Origin: Eopsaltria australis
Taxonomy: Eukaryota; Chordata; Aves; Passeriformes; Petroicidae
Reading direction: 5' to 3'
DNA: 64,000 nucleotides
Assembly (NCBI GenBank): GCA_034509425.1
Contig: JAVTVJ010001696.1
Location: forward strand, 62,001 to 126,000
Below, piece by piece: positions 23,401-34,183 of this stretch. Both the position numbers and the translations under genes were made by a program. Each line of letters opens with the position of its first letter. Position 1 is the first letter of the stretch. The notes beneath the pieces were generated by a model, which saw only the letters and a list, made by a program, of their open reading frames with translations, did not search any database and was not told the DNA's origin.

Positions 23401-24735
23401 TTTTTAGGGGGCTGTAAAACGGATTTACTCACCAGCATCTGTTTAGGTCTTTCAGGTGGGCTCTCCTCCAGAAGGGAGAGGTGTCTGTGGCCCTCAGACA
23501 CTCCTGTAAGAGCTGTGAGTAGGAAAACCACAGCTTTTGACCTGCTAACAACCCTTGCCTTTGCCTGAAATCTCTGTTTTTCCCCCAGTCCCACCCCTCC
23601 CACCACAGGCTGAGCAGCCCAGGGGGATGCCACAGGACCCTGGGGCAAATGTGTCCTCCTCAGCTGCTCACCCTGCTCCTCAAGGAGGTGCAACAGCTTT
23701 GCTTTCACATTTCATCCTCCTCTGGGGCAGGAGGGAAAAGGACCCTTTCATCACCTGTCCCCACGGGCTGCTCTGCCAGGCCAGGTGTGTGACCTGTGAC
23801 AGGAGCAGATCCCAGCTCAGGCCACTCAGTGCCTGCCTGAGTACACCCTGCAATTTCCTGCCTAGATAAATAATCCCACACCAGCTTCAGGAAGGGCAGT
23901 CCCAGACTGAACTAAATATTTCCACAAACAAATAGCGCTCTAGTATTTTTGGCATGGGACTTAATAAATGAACAGATTTGCTGCTCCTCAGGCTCATGTC
24001 CACCTCTCTTCTGCAGGTGTGCCAGGCTGGATGTTATCCTGAGCTTTACCAACACTGAACTAAGTCATTTCCCATCACATTTGTGTGTTGAGAAGGATCC
24101 TCTCAGTTCTCCAGGTTCCTGCTGAAGAACCAAGGTGTGGCTGGTCTCAGCCATACCTGCTGGCTCCTTCGCATTTTTAGGATTTTCATGGGGAAAGGAG
24201 CTGGAAAATAATCTCCCCCAGATCTGCCTTAGAGGGAGAGCTGGTAGCAATGACTGCTCATGGTTCTGCTCCAAGGAATGGTGCAATCCAGCTCACCCCA
24301 TGACCAAGTGGAGCTCTGTGCTGGTGTCCTTTGAGGCATTTGATCTCCTCCCTGGACTGGGGGTCTCCTGCACAAAGAGCTCCCTGCATGGGGCCAGGCT
24401 GGTTGATGCAGCTCAGCATCAAAGCAGATGCTGCATCCAACTCTGCTGCAAAGTGCCTGGGTGGAGAAAGCCCTCTCTAATTACAGCTTGTGAGTAATTA
24501 CAGCAACATTAGTGCTGAGCATGCTGTGCTCTGAAGGCATCACCACGGCTGGGGCCGCTCCTCATGTGCCAAGGAGAGAGGAAAAAGGGGCTCAAAGCAG
24601 CTGCTGACAGCTTCCCTGTGTGGCTGGGGGAGCTGGGAGCACTCATCCAACACAGCCAACCCCCCAGTATTTATCACTCTTCACCCTGGGTGGTGAAGGC
24701 CTGAGGCAGGGACTGCAGGGGCCAGGCAGGAGGAG
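20424..24735. other. Unique non-coding DNA
   Basis: No recognisable gene or dispersed repeat. There is an AT-rich stretch at 20,580-20,650 and a T-rich run at 21,820-21,842. A 201-codon reverse frame at 20,914-21,519 has no domain I recognise. The parts at 22,430-22,680 and 22,930-23,320 are GC-rich, with open frames in several phases. Confidence 0.45.
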
Positions 24736-24815
24736 CCCAGGGGCTGGGAATGACCCCCAGGGGCTGGGAATGACCCCCAGGGGATGGGAATGACCCCCAG
24801 GGGATGGGAATGACC
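24736..24815. repeat. Minisatellite, 20-bp unit x 4
   Basis: Four adjacent 20-bp units 'cccaggggctgggaatgacc' without length change. Units 1-2 have 'ggct' and units 3-4 have 'ggat'; this is the only difference. It lies about 150 bp from a reverse CR1 copy. Confidence 0.95.
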
Positions 24816-24970
24816 ACCAGGCCCATCAAGACCTCACTGGGGACCCTGTTGCCCTGTGGCCCGGGGACAGATCACTCCCCATGGCTAAGAATAGCTCGTA
24901 CCTGTGCTGCTGTGTCCAGGGCAAGGAAAGGATTGCCCTGAGGGGAGGTGGGTGCCCCGTCCTTGGAAAC
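24816..24970. other. Short unique spacer
   Basis: Non-repeat DNA between the minisatellite and a CR1 piece. Nothing recognised. Confidence 0.4.
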
Positions 24971-25195
24971 AGAATCCCAGAATCACTTGGATTGGAAAAG
25001 CCCTCTGAGACCATCGAGTCCAGCCTGTGCCCCATCCCCACCTTGTCCCCAGCCCAGAGCACTGAGTGGCACCTCCAGGCATTCCTTGGACACCTCCAGG
25101 GATGAGGACTCCAACCCCTCCCTGGGCAGCCCCTGCCAGTGTTAAATCACGCTTCCTGTAAAGGAATTCCTCTGAATGTTCAACCTGATCCTGCC
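24971..25195 (-). mobile_element. CR1 LINE 3' fragment, reverse strand
   Basis: The terminal repeat 'agaatcccagaatcacttgg' is followed by 'attggaaaagccctctgaga' and 'tccctgggcagcccctgcca', the reverse complement of a CR1 subfamily 3' end that differs from the 74-bp-core subfamily. The 5' truncation at about 25,195 faces another CR1 piece. Confidence 0.88.
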
Positions 25196-25204
25196 CTGGT
25201 GCAT

Positions 25205-25345
25205 CTTGAGACCAGGAAACATTCAGGGCCAGGCTGGATGGGGCTGGGAGCAGCCTGGGACAGAGGGAGGTGACCCTGCCATGCTAGGGGGTGGCACTGA
25301 TGGGCTTTGAGGTCACTTCAGCCCAAACCATCCTGTGGTCCTGTA
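25205..25345 (+). mobile_element. CR1 LINE 3' terminal fragment, forward strand
   Basis: 'gggccaggctggatggggct' continues to 'gaggtcacttcagcccaaac' and 'catcctgtggtcctgta', a mutated CR1 terminus. Its truncated 5' end abuts the truncated end of the reverse copy to its left. Confidence 0.85.
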
Positions 25346-27589
25346 AAGGAGGGTGGCTGGTGAGGCAGCCCACCAAGCCCCACAGGATGGGGAGGGTCCC
25401 AGTGAGACCCTGACCCAAATGTGGCATTTGGGGCACAGAGGCTGCCTGTGCCAAGCCAGAGCAAGCCGTGCTTTACCCAGCAGGTTGTTGGTGTTTGCAT
25501 GAGGTGGGTGTTATGGGAATGCACCAGGTGCCATCAGAGCATCCTGCCCTGCAAGCTGGGAAAGGCTGCTGAGGTCCCCACTGCCTCTCCACATCTCTGA
25601 CTTTGACTTTGTCATTGCACAAGTATGTAAAAGAAAACCCCACTATGAAAGCTTTCCCTAAGTAAAATCTGCTAAACTACACTTTTTAAATTTTTTTTCC
25701 CTGGTGAATTTATGCTGAGGACAGAGAGAGAGGAATTTCCCACTACAGAGGAATTTGCAGGGTTTCATCTTCTGAGAGCCCTCATTGGAGGGGGGGATTT
25801 TTGCAGAGTGAATTCAGCAGATATGGTCATGATATGGAGTGACAGGAGAGGCTTTTTAAAAGGGCTGGGACACTTCTCATTTCCTTGAAATGTTAGCTGG
25901 GGAATTCGCTGTGCTGCCTTCAGCTGCTGCTCTTTGAGGGAAATCCCCAGTGCAATACCATATCACTAAAACATTAAAAAAAAGTCTCTTCTGGGCCCTA
26001 GTCCCATGCCTGCACAGTTTGCTGTGAGCTGGGCTCTGTGGCCTTGGGGAGAACCAGTCTTTCACATGCGTGTTCAGAAAACACAATTTCTTGAAACCTA
26101 TTACTGTAATTTAATTTTGCTGATTGAAGCCTATTAAAACCCCTCTTCAGTTTTGCCATTATGAAGAAATCCACATCCTCTATCATGATTTTTCCTACTT
26201 TTTTTTACTTTTTTCTCTACACAAATCTCTATAGATGGACCATGTTCCTGGGTAGATGCTTTTTGCTTTCCAGCTGGAGCTGGTATCCATGATCTGACAA
26301 AACAAAATTGTCCAATCTACTGATCTATCTTAGAATTATTCCACTGTCTGATTAGAAACTCTGTAGCCTAATCTTTATTCAACGTTGCACCAGGAGTTAA
26401 TACTGTAGTTGAAATAGACACTTTGCAATTATTTTGCCACCCCAAAAGTTAGAAAATAGACTAATTTTGATACTTTGAAGAGGCAGAAGCATTTTTTTGG
26501 ATGCTGCTGCTATTATTCTCTGATTTTCTATAGTTAGGAGCATTTAGTCTTTAAAAAAAAAAAAACAAACCTGGAAAAAAGTTATTTTGATCCCAATTTC
26601 TTGGCCAGTTATTTTCCAGGGAAGTAACTGTTGCATGATGGAGTTCAAAAGAGAAACTGAAAATGTTCCTTCCCCATAGTTCCTTCTGGTTTTCTATGAT
26701 TATATTATTGAAAAATACAGTATAATGGGGACTACAGGAGCTGTGGAGAAGGCAATTAATTGTAGTAGTGCTTAGAGGTCTTGAACCTGGCCAGGACCCA
26801 GTTCCAGAAATGAAGGTGCCACCTGGAGTGGTCCCTCCTCTCCTCTGTCTTGTGGAGTCATTTCAGCTGTGTGACATCTTCAGCCTTGGCTCTCTGTGTT
26901 ACTAAATTAAATAAAAGCTCACCACTCCCCTATCTCTCCTCCCCAGCACAGAGAGCTGTTTGAAGTCCCCGTGGTTTGTTAACACCATGGGCTCAGGAAG
27001 GTTTGTTTACCTTTTCACTCCTGAGCTGTTTGATCCCTTTTCCCCCAGCACCCACTGGAAACAGATTTTGGTTTTCTGCCAAGGACAGCCAGGCTTCTCC
27101 CCTAAGAACAGAAGCCCAAGGGCTGAATTTTCAAAGAACACCATGAACCTGAGGGAGTGTTAGGAGTGAAGGTCGAGTCAACCCTGACTCAGTTTATTTT
27201 GCCCTCCTGAAAGGTGCCAGCCTGCCTTGGACATGCACGACTCATCTTGGCCGTGCTTCCAGTTCATAAAGATGCACAAGTGAAGCAGAGGTGTCTTCTT
27301 CACTCTTTGGTGCCTGCTCAGTGATTGTGAAGGCTCCTTGGGGTTCCCTCCAGTTCTGCAGGGGGATGTGATGGTGCTGATGATTTTTAGCATGTGAGGC
27401 TGTAATGTGTGGTTTCTGTGTGGAATGGGAGCGCTGCTGACATCCTGCCCAGGAGGGGAAACCCCAGCCCCACACAGAGCAGATATTCAGAGGTCCTGCA
27501 CCACCTTTGCTGAGCAAATATGGGGTAATTTTGGGGTTTAGTAGATTTTATTGCCTTCACAGGGAGTCTCCAACAGCACAAGAACCTGG
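25346..27589. other. Unique non-coding DNA, AT-rich centre
   Basis: No recognisable element. The part at about 26,060-26,770 is strongly AT-rich with an A13 run near 26,553. No exon with splice context is seen. Confidence 0.45.
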
Positions 27590-28063
27590 AGCTGCTGCAG
27601 CCAGGCCAGAGGAGGCCACGCAGATGCTGCCAGGGCTGCAGCCCCTCTGCTCTGGAGCCAGCCTGGCACACCTGGGGCTGCTCACGTGCACAAGAGAAGC
27701 TCCAGGGACACCTCAGAGCCCCTGCCAGGGCCTCAAGGGGCTCCAGCAGAGCTGCACAGGGACTGGGGACAAGGCATGCAGGCACAGGACACCGGCAATG
27801 GCTTCCCAGTGCCACAGGGCAGGCATGGATGGCATCTTGGGAATTGGGAATTGCTGGCTGGGAGGGTGGGCAGGCCCTGGCCCAGGGTGCCCAGAGCAGC
27901 TGTGGCTGCCCCTGGATCCCTGGCAGTGCCCAAGGCCAGGCTGGACACTGGGGCTGGGAGCAGCCTGGGACAGTGGAAGGTGTCCCTGCCATGGCAGGGG
28001 TGTTAGGACAAATGGACTTTAAGCTTCCTTCCAACCCAAACTGTTTTAGAATTCCATGATAAA
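27590..28063 (+). mobile_element. CR1 LINE 3' fragment, forward strand, longest copy
   Basis: The longest CR1 piece here, about 470 bp. It starts in the region upstream of 'gagctggggctgctca' ('cagcccctctgctctggagc') and ends 'ttagaattccatgataaa', a decayed terminus. From 27,680 to about 28,000 it is about 99% the same as the copy at 13,957-14,280. The invariant core is 27,860-27,933. Frames of 151-215 codons on both strands are translations of the repeat. Confidence 0.92.
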
Positions 28064-28935
28064 GTGCCCCAAGCTATTATTTAGCTATAATGACTTCCAG
28101 ATAATATTGAAAAGGTTAACATGTAGAATCACTTTTTACCCAGTCAATGCTAAAGGAATATTGTTATTTTCTTAAAACTCACTGATTCACACAGCTTGAA
28201 CCCAACTGTAGAAAAAGGAGATAGCAAGGGGTGAAAGTGTCAGAAAGGAGGGGTTTTATTGAATACAAATCTCTGGAGACCATGGAGCAATTTGGAAATG
28301 GACCAGTGACATCTCTGTGTTACCCTGCCCCATTTTGGGCTCTTGACCCACCTAGTAAACAGAAAAGGTGAGGGGTAGGTTACAGCCCTGAGATGTAGCT
28401 GTTGAGTTGAACACTAATGAATTTTTCTGGGCAGGAAATGAGGAATAGACCTAACAGGTGACATCCAAAGAGCATTCTTCTTCCTGGAGTTGCATGTGGA
28501 AATGCAATGCTCTCTTGACTGTGTGATAAATTGGGTATTTCTGGATACAATTGCCTGTTGGGGCTTGGTGGAGCTGAAAGGCCTTTTGTGGGATAGGTGT
28601 TTCACATCAAGACAGATGGCAGGGGATGAACTGAACCTGAAATAGCATTTAAAACCAGCTCTGAGCAGTATCACTTGGTGCCACATACAACATAAGATGT
28701 TATTTGACTTAACCATTTCAGGGAGGTGCCGGGGCCCAGGAATGTGTGGGGGCAAGGTGGGCAGGGCTGATGTTCTTACTGAGCTTTTGGAAGCACTGCA
28801 CCTTTCTGGGGCTCCTGTGCACATTCTAATGTCTTGCTACTGGTCAGAGACCCTTCTGGAGTGTTTTGGTCACTGGACAGACCTCTTTCACTTGACCAGC
28901 AGCAGCTCATGACCCAGGTGGTGTCTGACATCAAT
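28064..28935. other. Unique non-coding DNA
   Basis: Nothing recognised. A 136-codon reverse frame (28,414-28,824) has no domain signature. Confidence 0.4.
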
Positions 28936-29230
28936 CACAGAGGATCCTGAGCTGGAAGGGACCCAGCAGGACCATCCAGTGCAGCTCCTGTCCCTGCACA
29001 GACACCCCAACAACCCCAGCCTGGGCATCCCTGAGGGCATTGTCCAGCCTCTCCTGGAGCTCTGGCAGCCTCGGGGCCGTGCCCATTCCCTGGGGAGCCT
29101 GGGCAGTGCCCAGCACCCTCTGGGGAAGAGCCTTTCCTGAAATCCAACCTGAGCCTCCCTGGCACAGCTCCAGCCATTCCCCCTGGGTCCTGCTCCTGTC
29201 ACAGGGGGCAGAGATCAGAGCTGTTGTAGA
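28936..29230 (-). mobile_element. CR1 LINE 3' fragment, reverse strand
   Basis: It starts 'atcacagaggatcctgagct' (terminal repeat plus the 3' end of the second CR1 subfamily). The stretch 28,947-29,149 equals 356-558 at 201 of 203 positions. After it the text 'gagcctccctggcacagctc' still fits CR1 but differs from the other copy. The right edge is uncertain, between about 29,220 and 29,330. Confidence 0.88.
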
Positions 29231-32200
29231 CCTTGTTGAAGGCAACCTCAATGCCCACCTCAGCAGTATTTTGGGGACGTAGCACAGTGATTTCAAGCCC
29301 ACATAGCCCAGTTTGAAGAGCCTCCAACCCAAGGGCAGGAGAAAATCCTGTTGTGTCTCAGCTCACACTCACACAGTTCTCACTAGACAGGACAGATGAA
29401 AGTGTACATGAGGCTGAAAAAATAGATTTGCAGTAAAGGAATGAGATAAAATAAGAAAACCAAGGAAGTATCTTACTCGTGTTATGGTTAGTTACACAGA
29501 TAGTGCTTAGCTGACTCAGCTCTTTGACTGACACATGTTGCTCTTTTTCTGGAAAGAAACTGGAATTGCCCTCTCCTTCCTTCAGCTACTAAGGCAGATC
29601 CCACATCTTTGTTTCCACGCCTCTGGAAGAGGAAAAAGGTCCAGAGGAAAATCTGTGACCCTTCCCATGAATGAGCCCAAGTTCAAGTCCCACTGGTTCT
29701 GTGTGTTTGTTCAAACAAAGCCTCATTCCTTACGGTCTGTGACAGGTTCCTGGGACAGTGCATGGATTTGGGAGAGGTGAAATCCCATCCTTCTCAAAGC
29801 CTTCTGTGAGTCTTTCCATCCTTGTTAACTCTTCACTGGCCTCTGTCTGCTTTCTCCCTTTCCAGCTGTGTACAGATGTGTCAGTAAAACTCTGTATCTT
29901 GAGAGTATCCCATCGTTTCTAGCTGACCTGTAGCTTTTTTTGGTTGGCAGCACTGTATGTGGAAGTCCCTGGGTGCTTTGCTGGGGGTCTGTGCAGGGCA
30001 GGGAGAGGAAATGTGCTGCCAAGAGGTGTTCCCGTACACGAGGCCAAACCTCCCGTGGGAGGACGTCACAGACTCAAGAAATCATGGGAGTTGGAAATGC
30101 TGGCAACAGGGCTCAGCCCCATTAGGCTAAAAATTAACAGAGATGTGTGAAAACCTCAGCTCTCACCTGCAGTGAGCGAAGGTTCCCAGCTGAACAAATC
30201 CCTGATAAGGTCTGGACACTCCATAGGTTCTCTCAAGGCCTGGTAGGTCTGTTCAAGGCTGCTTTTCAGCACTCCCCCACACGATGTGAGACAAGCAACA
30301 ATCCCAGTGGAAATCCAGCCTTGTCCTCTCCTGACATCCTCACGGTTAGCAAAACACACGCACGGCCAGACAGGGAGCCAAGGCATGAACTGTGACTGTA
30401 AACTACTTGACTTGAAGAGCACTGAGGTTTAAGATGGAAAACTCAGCCCTGCTGATATGGGTAGAGGCCAGCAGAGAAGTAGAAGTGCCTGGGGTAGCCT
30501 CCTGGTGATGCTTGTGTGCATCTGCTGGTGTTTCCTCTGCATCCAGAAGCCAGCGCTCGCGGCTCCGTGCTGAGGGCCCTGTGCTCCCAGGAGATGCCCA
30601 CTCAGCTGTCAGGTGGGAATGCTGTGATAAAAAAACATGAGCTGTTTATAAGGCCTCAATCTGAAGTTTCTCCAGCAGAGTAAACACAGACAGGATGTCC
30701 TCAAAAATCTTGACCCAGCTGTCCCCAAGGGCTGTGCCTTTGGGGTGGCTGAACCCAATGTCACTGTGCTGGAGGATGGGGCTGGTTTGGGGAGGGAGGA
30801 CCACGGCAGTAAAATGGATTTTTTTTTTCCCATGTGAGAGGAAATGCTTCACCCTTCCAATTTTTTGATGATTAATCTGAAGAGGATTTTTTTTTGGTAC
30901 CACCTGCATTTCTAGGGAATCCCCAGAAGCATTCCAGTGTGCTGGAATCTGCCCAGCACCCAGAACTGTTCTCACATCATGCCAGCTCCATTCTTTCCTC
31001 CTGCAATCCATTATCCTGTACGTGCCTAGCTGCCTTCATGCTTTGCCTCCCAACATCATTTACATGAGAGGAAAATTAGCAGCTTGAGTAATTATGAATA
31101 ACTCACATTAGACAAAGGGGCCTTGAGGCTGAATGTAGGCAGCCGGAACGTCTGGCACAGCAGACCTTCCATGGCCAGGAAAGGATCCTTTTCCATTCCT
31201 CTGGAGTTTCCCAGAAATGCCCAGGGAGTCAGGAACCCACATCCCAGTGAGGGAGCAGGAGGCTGGTGTGGACCTGGGCGTGCTGGGAGTGCAGATCATG
31301 AAGGTGTCTGTGCTGGAATTTGGTCTGGCTCAGGTCTGTGGATCCCTTTTTGGTGGGTTGGGCATGGGCAGAGCCCAGCCATGAGCTCACTGCCCACATC
31401 TCCAAGATATTCTGGGATCAGGGAGCTGGATTCAGGCCTTGCTCATCCCTGCTTGAGGGCTGGACAACCCCTGGTTCAAAAGAAAAAAGATCAGAACTGG
31501 TGTTGGTGTTGCCCAGATTGAAGGGAACACTCCCACATCTAAGGAGGAGATTGGGCGCTGCTGAGCTGAGCCCAGGACAGCAGCTGCTGCTAGTAAAAAT
31601 AATGGTTGTTTTCACTAGGAAAAAAATACTCACTGACAGCAGGAAAAGTTCTTCTTCCTGAGCAGAAGCTGTAGAGCCTGCCTCCGAAAAACCAAACATA
31701 AAAATAAATCTTAAAAGGACAGCCTTTAAACACTTAGTGGTGCTGTCTGCAAGACCCAATGAAAATAAAGGAATCTGTTTCAGGTTTTGCATATATTTTC
31801 ATGGCTACTAGCATAGAAAGCAGCTTGCTGTTGCTTAAAAGTATTAAAATACATGTACAATGCATTAGGCTTGTGGACACTTTTCCAAGGGGTGCCACCA
31901 GAATGTCCCAGGAGTAACCACACCTGTGCCGTGGCAAACTCCTGTGCTGAAAGGCCTTAAGTAACAGAGCTAATCTGTATTTTTTTATGAGGTTCAGTTT
32001 TGAAATGGAACACCCAGGGATCACATCAGGACACGTATGCTGGCCCATGCAGAGTCCTTGCCCAGGGTCCCAGCAGTGCCAGACTGACACAAACACACAT
32101 CTGACCATCACATTTTAACTGCAGCCCAAGGTAACCTCCACAGCCTCTTCTTTTTCCTCTTGTTCCGTGCCATGACAAGAATGAAGTGCTTCTCCCTCCA

Positions 32201-32460
32201 TTTCTGTATGGAAAAGGTCTGGTTCTGAAATTGTGCACTTCCCACTTGGAACCTGATGGCTGTTCAGCAGCCTGCTGCTTTTCAGAGTTACTCCCCCAGA
32301 ACGTGTCATGGGATGACACATTTCAAGAGCGTGATGGGTTTTTTTTTCCTGCACCTCAAGACCTATTTGCATTTAATCTTCTCAAATCTGGCCTCTGATT
32401 GTTTCCTGGTCCTTCACAAAATTTTTTTTTCTCTTATTGTTTTCTAACATTTTGATATAT
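29231..32460. other. Unique non-coding DNA
   Basis: About 3.2 kb without recognised elements. T-runs occur at 30,819-30,829 and 30,886-30,895. Open frames up to 132 codons have no domain. Confidence 0.45.
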
Positions 32461-32577
32461 TTCAAGGCCAGGCTGGATGGGATTTGGAGCAGCCTGGGAT
32501 AATGGACCCTGCCCGTGGCAGGGGTGAAATGAGATGGGATTTAAGGTCCCTTCCAACCCAGGCCATTCTGTGATTAT
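32461..32577 (+). mobile_element. CR1 LINE 3' terminal fragment, forward strand
   Basis: 'ttcaaggccaggctggatgg' to 'aacccaggccattctgtgat'. Only about 115 bp are present, with an internal shortening relative to the other copies in the 'ggaaggtgtccctg' segment. Confidence 0.9.
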
Positions 32578-33769
32578 GTTTGCTCTGCCAGGATTTCAAT
32601 TTTATTCACATTTTGTGGGGGATTTCAGTCAGTCTGGCCAACTGCAACATGCAGAGACCAGAGTAAAACCTTTGTTTGGCAGAGGTGTTGAATATCTTCT
32701 TGGTGAGCACAGTTTACTGTACACAAACACATCAGGGTGAGGAGATTTCCTTATTTCTCTTTTTTTCTTCCTAATTCAGCCTCTTCTTCCATTAGACCTT
32801 GTGTCCCAGTGCTGCTGCTTGATGTGTATTTGCTCAAAGATTTAGTTTTCTGTCTCTGATCTGCTGGCTCTTCCATCCTTTTGTGAGCTTGCTTCCTAAA
32901 AAGAGACTTCGAACCTTTTTTTGCGAAGGAGTTTTTTTATTGCTTCTAAGAAAGTGAAGGGGGTTCCAATATTTCATCACAGTTGCTTCATTTTTACTTG
33001 CTAATTTGAGATGATATAAGAGGGCAGGGGAGTTCCCCAGGTTATGCTCCACGAAGCACTGTGTGAAATCACTGCTGAACCCTTTGACTCACTTTCGTTT
33101 GCTTCTTCCATGTTCCCACTTGATCCCTGTGGATTTTGCCCTCCTCATACCAGCTGCATAAAATCACCAAAAACATCCTCCTGTAATATTTGGGCTCCTT
33201 AACAAGCAGTCGTTTGTCTGCTGTAAATCCTTTGGTATATTTTACATTGTTTTCCCCACAAAGATAATTTTAAGAAAAGTTGCAGTATTGCAGATACTGA
33301 AAGGTCATGGGAACTTCTGGCTAAGATTAGTCCAACTTCTTCCTATCAATGGCTGTAAGTGGCACTGGCATTGTAAAAGGAGTACTGTGGGAGCATTAAA
33401 AGACATTTTTCTTTCCCAAGTACACATCGAAAAGCACTTTTATCCCATGTCTAGGGCTGGGCACTAACAGGAGCTCTATCACTATGGGCTGATGTTTTCT
33501 ATTCAGGGGCTCACAGAGAATGCATTGTTCCAAGGGGAGCTGAGCTGCAGAGGTTGGAACAATTTCATAAGCACAAAATTCCTGCAAGGTGTCTAGGAGG
33601 AGCCTTCAGATGGAAGGGAAACTGTATGATAGGGGCAAACAATAAAGCAAATTATCTTTACTGTGTACAGCTCTAAGAACAGAAAAAATAAATACAACAC
33701 CAACCCAGAGTTTCCTTCACTCTGCTCAGTTTGTCATTACCAGGAGCAAAGAAGAAATCTCCTGTTGCA
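32578..33769. other. Unique non-coding DNA
   Basis: AT-leaning, no recognised repeat or exon. Confidence 0.4.
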
Positions 33770-34183
33770 CAGAACAAATCCTGTGAGGAGCAGCTGAGGG
33801 AGCTGGGGAAGGGGCTGGAGCCCCAGGAGAGGCTGAGGGAGCTGGGAAAGGGCTGAGCCTGGAGCAAAGGAGGCTCAGGGGGGACCTTGTGGCTCTGCAC
33901 AGTCCCTGACAGGAGGGGGCTCAGGGGGGTCGGGCTCTGCTGCCAGGGAACAGGGACAGGAGGAGAGGGAACGGCCTCAGAGGAGATTTAGATTGGATAT
34001 TGGGGAAATTCCTTCATGGAAAGGTCTGTCCAGCCCCAGCACAGCTGCCCAGGGCAGTGTTGGAGTCCCCATCCCTTGAGGGATTTAAAAGCCATTTGGA
34101 CACTGCTCAGTGACGGCCGTGGCAGTGCTGGGGAACAGTTGACCTGAAGGCTTTTCCAATTCAAATGATTCTGTGATTCCATG
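33770..34183 (+). mobile_element. CR1 LINE 3' fragment, forward strand
   Basis: It begins 'aaatcctgtgaggagcagct', passes through 'agcctggagcaaaggaggct' and 'gattggatattggggaaatt', and ends 'gattctgtgattccatgag'. It is a subfamily different from the 74-bp-core copies and shared with 37,805-38,027 and, in reverse, 50,821-51,152. Confidence 0.93.

Noticed and set aside
27387..28034. 215-codon reverse frame, with similar frames at 13.9, 39.7, 47.4 and 54.8 kb sharing peptides
   Set aside because: The shared peptides come from the CR1 3' region read in arbitrary frames, not from a protein family.
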